A DNA stretch of 5,466 bases, from positions 1 to 5,466 of the forward strand of contig DFQC01000054.1 in assembly GCA_002377585.1 (NCBI GenBank), written 5' to 3'. The notes under the pieces were generated by a model. It saw only the letters and a list, made by a program, of their open reading frames with translations. It was not told where the DNA came from and did not search any database. Numbering within the stretch: position 1 is the stretch's first letter; each line of letters starts with the position of its first letter. Source of the DNA: Anaerolineales bacterium UBA3499 (GTDB lineage Bacteria; Chloroflexota; Anaerolineae; Anaerolineales; UBA11657). Both the position numbers and the translations under genes were made by a program. This document shows positions 1-5,466 of the stretch, one piece after another.

Positions 1-411
1 TTCACCTTCATGTTCATCATGATGGCCTCCGGACATCAACTTGATACCATCTGATACGTGCACGACTTTATCCTTCGCTCCTGCACTTTCTATCATGGAC
101 TCAAGAAAGTCCTCTAATCCAGCACCATTGGCAAAAACTATATCGGCTTCAGCTATTTTAGCAACATCTTGTGGTGTTGGATCAAATCCATGAGGATCTG
201 TACCTACCGGTAAGAGAATGCTCAAATCAATAAGCTGGCCTCCAATTTGAGCAACTACATCACCGACGATAGTAGTAGTTGCCACCACTTTGAGCTTTCC
301 ATTATCAGTTAGCCCATCAATTTCACCCCCAGAATTTTGCTGATCTACTTGCTGACATCCTGTGATAAAGGTCAGCATAATTAATCCAAGTAAATATCTA
401 AATCTATACAT
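1..411 (-). CDS. znuA: Zinc ABC transporter substrate-binding lipoprotein, N-terminal part (ZnuA/TroA-like)
   Basis: This is the first 137 residues of a cluster A-I metal-binding protein; the gene continues past the left edge. Residues 5-15 are a short hydrophobic signal segment ending in a lipobox, I16-T17-G18-C19, so the mature protein should be a lipoprotein anchored by Cys19. KVVATTTIVGDVV (41-53) is the first strand and helix of the fold. DPHGFDPTP (72-80) is the family motif whose His74 supplies the first metal ligand. A His/acid-rich stretch begins at GGHHDEHEGE (128-137), matching the flexible histidine-rich loop typical of zinc-type members. The ATG at 411 is supported by a Shine-Dalgarno sequence eight bases upstream. 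The protein would capture Zn(II) outside the cytoplasmic membrane and hand it to a permease/ATPase pair, presumably encoded beyond the window. Zinc rather than manganese is inferred from the His-rich loop and the adjacent Zur-like gene. Alternative: a Mn/Fe-binding paralogue. Confidence 0.9.
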   Translation of the reverse strand, partial: MYRFRYLLGLIMLTFITGCQQVDQQNSGGEIDGLTDNGKLKVVATTTIVGDVVAQIGGQLIDLSILLPVGTDPHGFDPTPQDVAKIAEADIVFANGAGLEDFLESMIESAGAKDKVVHVSDGIKLMSGGHHDEHEGE

Positions 412-419
412 ACAACATT

Positions 420-426
420 TCACCTC
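420..426 (-). promoter_or_regulatory. Ribosome binding site of the znuA-like gene
   Basis: On the minus strand this reads GAGGTGA, a close match to the anti-Shine-Dalgarno complement, eight bases before the ATG at 411. It fixes the start of the lipoprotein gene. It is clearly stronger than anything in front of zur or the MOSC gene. Confidence 0.75.
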
Positions 427-448
427 TATACTATATTATTTTATTGAT

Positions 449-467
449 AATGATAACCGTTTTCATT
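449..467. promoter_or_regulatory. Fur/Zur-type operator
   Basis: The site is AATGATAAC-C-GTTTTCATT, a 9-1-9 inverted repeat in which eight of nine arm positions pair. Its arms resemble the AATGA-type half-sites bound by Fur-family repressors. It lies 38 bases upstream of the znuA-like start and downstream of the stop of the Zur-like gene, so it should control znuA alone or znuA plus its downstream partners. The nearest plausible promoter elements overlap it, so binding would block RNA polymerase. The assignment to Zur rather than Fur rests on the neighbouring genes. Confidence 0.7.
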
Positions 468-476
468 ACGCGGCAA
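450..476 (-). promoter_or_regulatory. Possible znuA promoter overlapping the operator
   Basis: On the minus strand, TTGCCG (471-476) could serve as a -35 and TATCAT (450-455, five of six matches to TATAAT) as a -10. Their spacer is short at 15 bases. A further AT-rich stretch (428-447) offers other -10 candidates. Overlap with the palindrome at 449-467 would fit repression by occlusion. The exact promoter cannot be decided from sequence alone. Confidence 0.35.
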
Positions 477-548
477 ATTTTACCTAGATTTTGTCTCAAA
501 GTCAACAGTAAATGTAATTATGTTTTATGTTGTGAGTTTTTACTACAG

Positions 549-992
549 TTATTTACACTTAGCGCATAACCCAAAAAATTGGAGCCAGTGTTCTTCAATC
601 GTAAATCCACTTTCACGGGAGACATGCTCAATTAGTGGAGCCAAATCATCCCCCTCGAAGAACTCTGTTTGTCCGCAAACTTGACAAATCAGGAGATGCT
701 GGTGCCCCGTAAATCCAGCTATGAAACTCTGGCATCCGTCTGGATGATGAACCTTTTGAATTAATTCCAATTCCTCGAGTTTTTCTAGCGTACGATATAC
801 GCTTACCAACCCCAGGGAAGGATACTCTTCTCGCGCCAGATCGAATATTTCAGTCGCATTCAAAGCTCGCTGACTTTTCGCCAAAATATCGATCACTGCC
901 TGTCGCGGTTCTGTTAAGCGGTAACCGCTAGACCGTAAAGTGTCTAGCCAGTTATGTGTTCGCTTATCACTAGTTACATTCAAGTCGTCCAT
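549..992 (-). CDS. zur: Fur-family metal-responsive repressor, probably zinc-uptake regulator Zur
   Basis: This 147-residue protein has the usual Fur-family length and layout. Residues 12-85 form the winged-helix DNA-binding domain: YRLTEPRQAVIDIL (24-37) is the conserved entry to the domain, and LGLVSVYRTLEKL (60-72) is the recognition helix. Residues 86-147 form the metal-binding dimerisation domain. Two CxxC pairs, Cys103/Cys106 and Cys143/Cys146, make the structural zinc site. Cys87, His97/His99, Glu110 and His82/His83 are candidate ligands of the regulatory site; Cys87 is a feature of Zur-type rather than iron Fur proteins. The znuA-like gene lies next downstream on the same strand, with an operator-like palindrome between, which supports a zinc role. 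With zinc bound it should dimerise and repress uptake genes. No convincing Shine-Dalgarno precedes the ATG at 992, but a perfect TATAAT does. Alternatives are Fur or PerR; the cysteines and context make these less likely. Confidence 0.87.
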   Translation of the reverse strand: MDDLNVTSDKRTHNWLDTLRSSGYRLTEPRQAVIDILAKSQRALNATEIFDLAREEYPSLGLVSVYRTLEKLEELELIQKVHHPDGCQSFIAGFTGHQHLLICQVCGQTEFFEGDDLAPLIEHVSRESGFTIEEHWLQFFGLCAKCK

Positions 993-1006
993 CTTATTTA
1001 ATCTAC

Positions 1007-1012
1007 ATTATA
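1007..1012 (-). promoter_or_regulatory. -10 element of the zur promoter
   Basis: The minus strand carries a perfect TATAAT, leaving 14 bases before the zur ATG. Transcription would start about seven bases downstream, giving a leader of only some seven bases with no room for a Shine-Dalgarno. No good -35 is visible. An operator-like palindrome (1021-1032) lies just upstream, where the -35 region would be. Confidence 0.5.
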
Positions 1013-1020
1013 TACGATTT

Positions 1021-1032
1021 ATGATACATCAT
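1021..1032. promoter_or_regulatory. Short palindrome in the zur upstream region, possible autoregulatory site
   Basis: The sequence is ATGAT-AC-ATCAT, two perfect five-base arms with a two-base spacer. It sits in the spacer/-35 region of the zur promoter and upstream of the divergent ADP-ribosylglycohydrolase-like gene. The half-site shares ATGAT with the operator at 449-467, but the arm spacing differs, and AT-rich DNA produces such palindromes by chance. Confidence 0.3.
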
Positions 1033-1059
1033 TATTTATCGGAACTGAAGCGTATAGGA

Positions 1060-1089
1060 TTGTCGAGCAATTACCAATGCGTATATACT
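1060..1089 (+). promoter_or_regulatory. Probable promoter of the ADP-ribosylglycohydrolase-like gene
   Basis: TTGTCG (1060-1065, four of six matches to the -35 consensus) and TATACT (1084-1089, five of six matches to the -10) are 18 bases apart. A start near 1096 would place the Shine-Dalgarno at 1108-1111 in a short leader of about 23 bases before the ATG at 1119. Confidence 0.5.
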
Positions 1090-1107
1090 AGAATAAAGAA
1101 ATATCTC

Positions 1108-1111
1108 GGAG
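1108..1111 (+). promoter_or_regulatory. Ribosome binding site of the ADP-ribosylglycohydrolase-like gene
   Basis: GGAG lies seven bases before the ATG at 1119, optimal spacing. It supports this start over internal candidates. Confidence 0.65.
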
Positions 1112-1118
1112 AACTAAT

Positions 1119-3254
1119 ATGAGCGCGCCAAAAGACTATTTGGAGAGAGTATACGCCGGCTTACTCGGTAAGTGTATCGGGATTTATGCAGGCCACCCAT
1201 TTGAACTTTGGGGCTACGATCGCATCGTCGCCGAACTAGGCGAGGTCAATTACTATGTTAACAATTACTTCAATTCTCCAGTAGTCACAACGGATGATGA
1301 CCTAGCCGGAATGCTTACGTTCTTGCGCGCAATCCCAGACTATGGCTACAACAAAGATGTAACTGCAGAACAAATCGGCAATACCTGGCTCAACTACCTG
1401 GTTGAAGAAAAGACGGTTCTGTGGTGGGGTGGCCGAGGCATGTCAACCGAGCACACCGCATATCTCAACTTGAAGTCCGGTATACCAGCACCCGCTAGCG
1501 GCTCCATCAAAACGAACGGCCAATTAGTCGCCGAGCAAATTGGATCCCAGATATTTATCGATGGATGGGCCATGTTAGCTCCAGGCGACCCCGATCTGGC
1601 ATCCTCTCTAGCACGTCGCGGAGCCAGCGTCAGCCACGACGGCGAAGCAATTTACGGCGCCCAGATAGTGGCCGTCATGGAAGCTATGGCCTTTATAGAG
1701 TCGGACACTAACACCTGCCTCGACACAGCTATAAATTACATTCCGCCGGATTCTATCACTGCCGGATTAATCCATGAATTACGTGAATTTCATGCTAAAG
1801 AACCGAATTGGTATCGATGTCTTGAGTGGCTAAACACTAACTACGGTTACGATCGCTTTCGTGGCGCCTGCCACATAATACCCAATCATGGAGCTATAAT
1901 TATGAGCCTACTCTATGGAAATGATAATTTCCAGAAGTCACTCATGATCGCCAATACCTCCGGACTGGATACTGACTGCAATGCCGGCAACGTGGGATGC
2001 TTCCTGGGCATCAAGAACAAACTAGACGGTATACAAGAAGACGCCGATTGGCGTGGACCGATCAGCGACCGCATCTACCTTGGTGGTGGAGACTGCGGCC
2101 AAGCCATTACCGATGCAGTCCGAGAGAGTTATGATATCGCCAATATGTACAGACGCATGAATAACTTAGAACCTTTTACCCCCAAAAATGGTGCCCGCTT
2201 CCACTTTGAGATGCCCGGCTCAGTGCAGGGATTCCGCAAAGAAGCGAGCCAAACACCGATAGAGCTCGAGAATGTACCCGACCACAGCCTACTTGGCGAA
2301 CGTACGCTCGCGCTGCACTGCACCGGCCTACAACCGGACAAATTTGCTAGAGCAGCTACTCCCACATTCATTCCTGAAGAGTTCCTTGAGCCTAGTCAAA
2401 CTACCAGTCATCCACTGGTGGCGTCTCCTTCACTCTATAGTGGACAGAGAGTACAGGCATGTATCTCAGCGGCGCCTGACAATCCACTGGATACAATTTG
2501 CCAGCTAGATTTACGCATCTATGGAGCAGACGATCAGTTACAAATCATCCCCGGCAACAATACAACACTTGCCCCAGGCCAGGCTACCGAACTAACCTGG
2601 ACCATTCCTGACACAGAAGGACACCCCATTGCAGATATTGGACTGAGCATTACCAGTAAAGAGACCACCTCAGCCACCGTTTATCTTGATGCACTAACCT
2701 GGACCGGTGACCCACTAACTACCCTTACCAACCCAGAAGATGGCTCTGACTTGTGGCAACGTGCCTGGACCAATGGAGTAAACAGTTTTATGTCTGTCAA
2801 GAGCACTGACGGAGATAACGTCGGTTCAGCCTACTTTATTGCTCAAAATTTTGGTCGTGGATTATTGATGCAAGGCTCGCGCGATTGGCGCAACTATTCT
2901 GTCATATCCAGTATAGCAGCGACGACGGCCAAGGCGTTTGGACTCGCAGCGCGCGTTCAAGGTATGCGCCGCTTCTATGCACTGCTGCTCGAAAATCCGA
3001 ACCAAGCGGTGTTAGTACGAGTATTTGATGATAACGTTAGCCGGCTAGCCGAGTGCAAATTTGAATGGGCTGTGGATATTAACTACAAATTCGATCTACA
3101 GGTCAGAGGCAATACATTACGAGCCAGCTTGAATAATATCCAGCTATTTGAAGTCGAAGACGAAGACACTCGTCTTGATTGTGGCGCAATTGCCTACCTA
3201 GTCGAAGAAGCGTGCGTCCTAAGTGCCTCGATAGCAATCAGTCCAGAACTTTGA
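1119..3254 (+). CDS. ADP-ribosylglycohydrolase family protein with C-terminal beta-sandwich domains
   Basis: This 711-residue protein has no signal peptide and is presumably cytoplasmic. Residues 1-345 match the ADP-ribosylglycohydrolase (DraG/ARH) all-helical fold: an N-terminal glycine-rich helix (VYAGLLGKCIGIYAGHPFE, 11-29), the metal-binding T58-D59-D60 motif, SHDGEAIYGA (172-181) and the second metal motif GLDTDCNAGNVG (282-293). Classical members bind two divalent ions through these motifs and hydrolyse N- or O-glycosidic bonds of ADP-ribose. Here the usual G-D of the first motif is replaced by G-H-P, and DTDCN stands where many members have DTD followed by T or S, so the substrate may differ. 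Residues about 435-531 look like a galactose-binding-like sandwich ending in YLDALTWTG (522-530). Residues about 545-711 look like a concanavalin-type sandwich (AARVQGMRRFYALLL, 610-624; CGAIAYLVEEA, 688-698). These suggest a glycoconjugate or glycan substrate (inference). The gene is apparently monocistronic, divergent from zur and convergent with the MOSC gene. The family is confident; the reaction is not. Confidence 0.85.
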   Translation: MSAPKDYLERVYAGLLGKCIGIYAGHPFELWGYDRIVAELGEVNYYVNNYFNSPVVTTDDDLAGMLTFLRAIPDYGYNKDVTAEQIGNTWLNYLVEEKTVLWWGGRGMSTEHTAYLNLKSGIPAPASGSIKTNGQLVAEQIGSQIFIDGWAMLAPGDPDLASSLARRGASVSHDGEAIYGAQIVAVMEAMAFIESDTNTCLDTAINYIPPDSITAGLIHELREFHAKEPNWYRCLEWLNTNYGYDRFRGACHIIPNHGAIIMSLLYGNDNFQKSLMIANTSGLDTDCNAGNVGCFLGIKNKLDGIQEDADWRGPISDRIYLGGGDCGQAITDAVRESYDIANMYRRMNNLEPFTPKNGARFHFEMPGSVQGFRKEASQTPIELENVPDHSLLGERTLALHCTGLQPDKFARAATPTFIPEEFLEPSQTTSHPLVASPSLYSGQRVQACISAAPDNPLDTICQLDLRIYGADDQLQIIPGNNTTLAPGQATELTWTIPDTEGHPIADIGLSITSKETTSATVYLDALTWTGDPLTTLTNPEDGSDLWQRAWTNGVNSFMSVKSTDGDNVGSAYFIAQNFGRGLLMQGSRDWRNYSVISSIAATTAKAFGLAARVQGMRRFYALLLENPNQAVLVRVFDDNVSRLAECKFEWAVDINYKFDLQVRGNTLRASLNNIQLFEVEDEDTRLDCGAIAYLVEEACVLSASIAISPEL

Positions 3255-3284
3255 GTATCGATTGCGAATTATTCTCTTATGTGA

Positions 3285-3830
3285 TCACCAAACATATTCC
3301 AAATCGTCAAATGGTTTGGCCGGAAGTTTTGCAACAATACTGTCGCCAGGCAATATTGTCCCTCCTGACAAGACCACTCCCATAACGCCTCCCTTAAGGC
3401 TAGGATTACCGTTATCATCTATATGGATTGTCTCTTTTAATAACCCTTTTTGGAATTCATCAATCTGTACACATGGATTGCGCAATGCAGTCAGTTCAAC
3501 AATTACCTCATTTCCTATACTTAGTTTTGTTTCCCTTGGTAATGATGGCAGATCTATTCCTCGCGTTGTTATATTCTCTCCAAGCTGACCTGGGCCTACA
3601 GAAAAACCAGCACCATTAAGTTCATCAAGAAGCTCAGCTTGGATCAAATGCACTTGCCTCAAATTAGGTTTGTTAGGGTTTTTACCCACGAGATAACGAT
3701 GCTTGACTGTTTCACCGGCGTGCGCATCACCTTCGACCCCTATACCTGCTATAAGGTTAATTGAGTTCTGATTAGCTTTCACGAACGTATGCTGCGCACT
3801 AAGACTTACTGCTGTAACTATTTGTTCCAT
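3285..3830 (-). CDS. MOSC domain-containing protein
   Basis: This 181-residue protein is essentially a single stand-alone MOSC domain, the beta-barrel found at the C-terminus of molybdenum cofactor sulfurases and in the bacterial YiiM/YuaD group. Visible family motifs are GIGVEGDAHAG (29-39), RQVHLIQAELLDEL (58-71), LGENITTRGIDL (83-94) and the signature cysteine in LRNPCVQID (116-124, Cys120), expected to carry sulfur or bind the molybdenum-cofactor ligand. GVMGVVLSGGTILPGD (148-163) closes the barrel. Stand-alone members are thought to act in sulfur transfer or in molybdenum-dependent reduction of N-hydroxylated compounds; which applies here cannot be told. No molybdopterin or cysteine-desulfurase gene is present nearby. 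The ATG at 3830 is preceded directly by an in-frame GTG at 3833. Neither has a Shine-Dalgarno, and a perfect -10 nearby suggests a leaderless message. It is convergent with the preceding gene (30 bases apart) and divergent from the next. Confidence 0.88.
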   Translation of the reverse strand: MEQIVTAVSLSAQHTFVKANQNSINLIAGIGVEGDAHAGETVKHRYLVGKNPNKPNLRQVHLIQAELLDELNGAGFSVGPGQLGENITTRGIDLPSLPRETKLSIGNEVIVELTALRNPCVQIDEFQKGLLKETIHIDDNGNPSLKGGVMGVVLSGGTILPGDSIVAKLPAKPFDDLEYVW

Positions 3831-3839
3831 CACAAATCA

Positions 3840-3845
3840 ATTATA
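3840..3845 (-). promoter_or_regulatory. -10 element of the MOSC gene promoter
   Basis: The minus strand carries a perfect TATAAT with only nine bases between it and the ATG at 3830 (six before the GTG at 3833). Transcription starting six to nine bases downstream would begin at or next to the start codon. The best -35 at a 17-base spacing is weak (TGGTGA, 3863-3868). Confidence 0.5.
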
Positions 3846-3947
3846 CATTCACAGAACTGTAGTCACCAGGTTTTTTTACGGTCGACAACTTTCACGCAAA
3901 CATAGCTATGGACAGATACTTATAGGAAAACCCAAACATATGTGATA

Positions 3948-5114
3948 ATGGTACAATCCAATGATCCTAAACAACAATACCGTAATATGACCGATAACCA
4001 ATCACAAACTCTAGATCAGGTTACCCATCGTAGACGTGGCTGCGGCCTTATTGGCTACAACAAAGATGCGTCTGCGGGAGGATACACCTTATTTGCACCT
4101 GCTACAGCGAACGGAAGGGTTTTTCTCATAGACATGGAAGGTACCCTTACCCACACATGGCAAATGCCCTATCCCCCAGGCAGACATGCGGTTCTTTTGC
4201 CCAATGGAAATCTTGGCTACAATGGTCGTCACCCTGATTCTCCAAATATTTACGCGCCATGGGCTCTCTGGCATGGTGGCGCATTTATAGAAGCAACACC
4301 TGAAGGTAAAATTGTTTGGGAACACACGGACTTAACCCACCACCATGATGCACAATGGCTAAGTAATGGACACATATTATATGGCGCAGTTGAACAAATG
4401 CCGGATGATTTTGCCAGAAAAGTAATGGGCGGACACACAAAGGACATCAATCAAAATAAGGGGATGTATGGTGACGTTGTCAAGGAGGTAGATCGAAATG
4501 GTAAAGTTGTATGGCTATGGAAGTCATGGGAAAATCTAACAATTGCAGATTTCCCTATACATCCCGATTTTGAGCGTACACACTGGCCATACATCAACGG
4601 AGTATGGCTTACTCGCGGAGATATAGTACTAATGAGCCTGCGTGTCACCTCCGGTATTATCGGAGTAAGTAAGACTTCAGGAAAAGTTGTTCTACATATA
4701 CCCAAACAAGTTGTGTCCCATCAGCACTCTCCAATGGAGTTAGACAACGGAAATATATTGGTATTTGACAACGGAAATTTTCGTAGCCAAGAAGCCATAC
4801 AATACTCTAGAGTTATTGAATACAATCCAAACACAAATAAGATAGATTGGGAATATGTAGATCCGGTTAGTCCATCTTTCTACTCTGCGTACCAAGGAGC
4901 GGCACAACGTTTGAGTAATGGCAATACCCATATAACGGACTCAGTCTCCGGTCGCCTGTTCGAAGTCACAACAACTGGAGAGATAGTGTGGGAGTATATA
5001 GTACCCTACTTTGCTGAATACAAAGACCCTTCTATTAAAGAATATATAACCGGCTATCACAACAGTGTTTTTCGTAGCTACCGATACACAACAGCTGAAA
5101 TTCCGTGGTTGTAA
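3948..5114 (+). CDS. Arylsulfotransferase (ASST)-like beta-propeller protein
   Basis: Numbering below starts at the GTG at 3942 (390 residues); the ATG at 3948 is residue 3 and is preferred here. Another in-frame ATG at 3987 has no ribosome site. Only a weak GGA (3925-3927) precedes any start. Residues about 45-357 contain six degenerate repeats, each with a GK-[IV]-V-W-like strand followed by an L-x-N-G-N/H turn: LLPNGN (85-90), WLSNGH (139-144), ELDNGN (266-271) and RLSNGN (323-328), with EGKIVWE (121-127), NGKVVW (186-191) and GEIVWEY (346-352). This matches the six-bladed propeller of arylsulfate sulfotransferases, as do THWPYING (213-220) and the H262...DNGNFR281 pattern. Such enzymes move sulfate from one phenolic ester to another without PAPS. 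No Sec or Tat signal is seen, although characterised members are periplasmic. A histidine expected in the fifth blade appears absent (Q318-G-A-A). It could therefore be a non-sulfotransferase PQQ/NHL-like propeller. Confidence 0.75.
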   Translation: MVQSNDPKQQYRNMTDNQSQTLDQVTHRRRGCGLIGYNKDASAGGYTLFAPATANGRVFLIDMEGTLTHTWQMPYPPGRHAVLLPNGNLGYNGRHPDSPNIYAPWALWHGGAFIEATPEGKIVWEHTDLTHHHDAQWLSNGHILYGAVEQMPDDFARKVMGGHTKDINQNKGMYGDVVKEVDRNGKVVWLWKSWENLTIADFPIHPDFERTHWPYINGVWLTRGDIVLMSLRVTSGIIGVSKTSGKVVLHIPKQVVSHQHSPMELDNGNILVFDNGNFRSQEAIQYSRVIEYNPNTNKIDWEYVDPVSPSFYSAYQGAAQRLSNGNTHITDSVSGRLFEVTTTGEIVWEYIVPYFAEYKDPSIKEYITGYHNSVFRSYRYTTAEIPWL

Positions 5115-5162
5115 AATAGATCATCTTCTAACACATCCGACACCTTGTTATATATTACGAAT

Positions 5163-5204
5163 TTACTCGTCCGCTAGACCGCCTATACGCAGTCTAGCAA
5201 GTAA
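5163..5204. repeat. Imperfect inverted repeat between convergent genes
   Basis: GCTAGAC (5173-5179) and GTCTAGC (5192-5198) are perfect seven-base arms. Beyond a C-A mismatch two more pairs form, leaving a six-base loop (5183-5188). Flanking TTACT (5163-5167) and AGTAA (5200-5204) can extend the stem across an asymmetric internal loop. It lies midway between the convergent stops at 5114 and 5245. There is no T-run on either side, so it is not a classical Rho-independent terminator, though it could still act as a bidirectional 3' end or RNA-stabilising hairpin. Confidence 0.5.
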
Positions 5205-5244
5205 TACTACGTGCAAACTACGCGGACAAAGTACGCATCGCTGG

Positions 5245-5466
5245 CTAATAGTAAAAATCAACTGTTGAGACGGAAAGATCAGCTACAAAATCACGACCAT
5301 AAGCCACAACACCAAAGCTTCTTATATCTTTTGCTGCTAACTTTGAGTCAATAACAGTATCTGATCCAGCGGTATTTGTCCCATTACGTACAAATTCATC
5401 AAAAGGCAACTCGATCATTTTCCAATCAGCATCGGCCACGAATGAGGCTTGATAGTAGTCATTAAA
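5245..5466 (-). CDS. C-terminal fragment of a CIA30/carbohydrate-binding-module-like beta-sandwich protein
   Basis: The last 73 residues of a gene entering from the right edge; the frame is open to the edge, so an internal GTG at 5439 is probably not the start. The fragment reads YYQASFVADADW (4-15), IELPFDEFVRN (18-28), KDIRSFGVVAYGRD (46-59), VADLSVSTVDFYY (61-73). The order of W-x-x-I-x-L-P-F-x-x-F, a DI-x-x-x-G strand and a final V-x-x-V-x-F-Y strand at the very C-terminus is typical of CIA30-type (complex I intermediate-associated protein 30) and CBM11-like jelly-roll domains. In bacteria these often bind glycans or are appended to glycoside hydrolases; the rest of the protein is outside the window, so its overall function is unknown. 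It converges with the ASST-like gene across a 130-base gap. Confidence 0.6.
   Translation of the reverse strand, partial: FNDYYQASFVADADWKMIELPFDEFVRNGTNTAGSDTVIDSKLAAKDIRSFGVVAYGRDFVADLSVSTVDFYY

Noticed and set aside
940..1122. 60-codon plus-strand open frame overlapping the start of zur and reaching into the next gene
   Set aside because: It is antisense to zur over its first part, has no recognisable domain, and its overlap with the good promoter and ribosome site of the gene at 1119 marks it as a chance frame.
2129..2508. Open frames on both strands inside the ADP-ribosylglycohydrolase-like gene
   Set aside because: They are cysteine/serine/arginine-rich frame shadows without domains or ribosome sites, within a gene with clear domain continuity.
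3281..3288. GTGATCAC palindrome at the MOSC stop codon as a bidirectional terminator
   Set aside because: Eight bases with no loop and no adjacent T-run; it contains the stop codon and is more likely incidental.
3262..3619. Plus-strand open frames opposite the MOSC gene
   Set aside because: The minus-strand protein has the full set of MOSC motifs; the opposite frames show no family features.
3871..3877. Run of seven T as a terminator tail
   Set aside because: It sits in a divergent promoter gap, no stable GC hairpin precedes it, and no gene ends there on the plus strand.
5161..5240. Structured convergent gap as a tRNA or integron attC site
   Set aside because: No T-loop or anticodon arm pattern on either strand, and the arms do not match attC core sites (RYYYAAC/GTTRRRY).
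5065..5268. 67-codon plus-strand frame spanning the end of the ASST-like gene and the convergent gap
   Set aside because: It overlaps two better-supported genes on opposite strands, has no domain, and lacks a ribosome site.

Overview
The window reads as ordinary bacterial chromosome. It holds two complete metabolic or accessory enzymes, a putative sulfotransferase-like propeller protein, a zinc-uptake locus cut by the left edge, and the tail of one more gene cut by the right edge. Composition is moderate: hand-counted 60-base samples run from about 37% to 62% GC. The mix of a long ADP-ribosylglycohydrolase-like protein with C-terminal beta-sandwich domains, a small MOSC protein and an arylsulfotransferase-like propeller suggests an environmental Chloroflexota lineage such as marine SAR202. 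That placement is an inference from gene content and was not tested.

Left part (1-992, minus strand): a Fur-family regulator, most likely Zur (549-992), lies upstream of the N-terminal part of a ZnuA-like zinc-binding lipoprotein (1-411, running off the left edge). Between them, 38 bases before the lipoprotein start, is a 19-base near-perfect palindrome (449-467) typical of a Fur/Zur operator. Together they form a zinc-homeostasis module: Zur with bound zinc would sit on the operator and repress the uptake gene.

Middle (1119-3254, plus strand): a 711-residue protein has an N-terminal ADP-ribosylglycohydrolase fold, a galactose-binding-like beta-sandwich and a C-terminal concanavalin-like sandwich. 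It diverges from zur, so the 126-base gap carries promoters for both. It ends 30 bases from the tail of a convergent gene for a small MOSC-domain protein (minus, stop at 3285).

Right part: the MOSC gene diverges from an arylsulfotransferase-like six-blade beta-propeller gene (plus, to 5114). This gene converges on the C-terminal end of a CIA30/CBM-like beta-sandwich protein (5245-5466, minus, running off the right edge). The 130-base gap between them contains an inverted repeat but no classical terminator.

Apart from the zur-znuA pair, I see no evidence that these genes act in one pathway. I found no rRNA, tRNA, CRISPR, insertion sequence or phage signature. Nothing here makes a strong case for an undescribed system. 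The points most worth checking are the unusual active-site and domain make-up of the ADP-ribosylglycohydrolase-like protein, the missing fifth-blade histidine in the propeller protein, the apparently leaderless MOSC and zur transcripts, and the operator-like palindromes.
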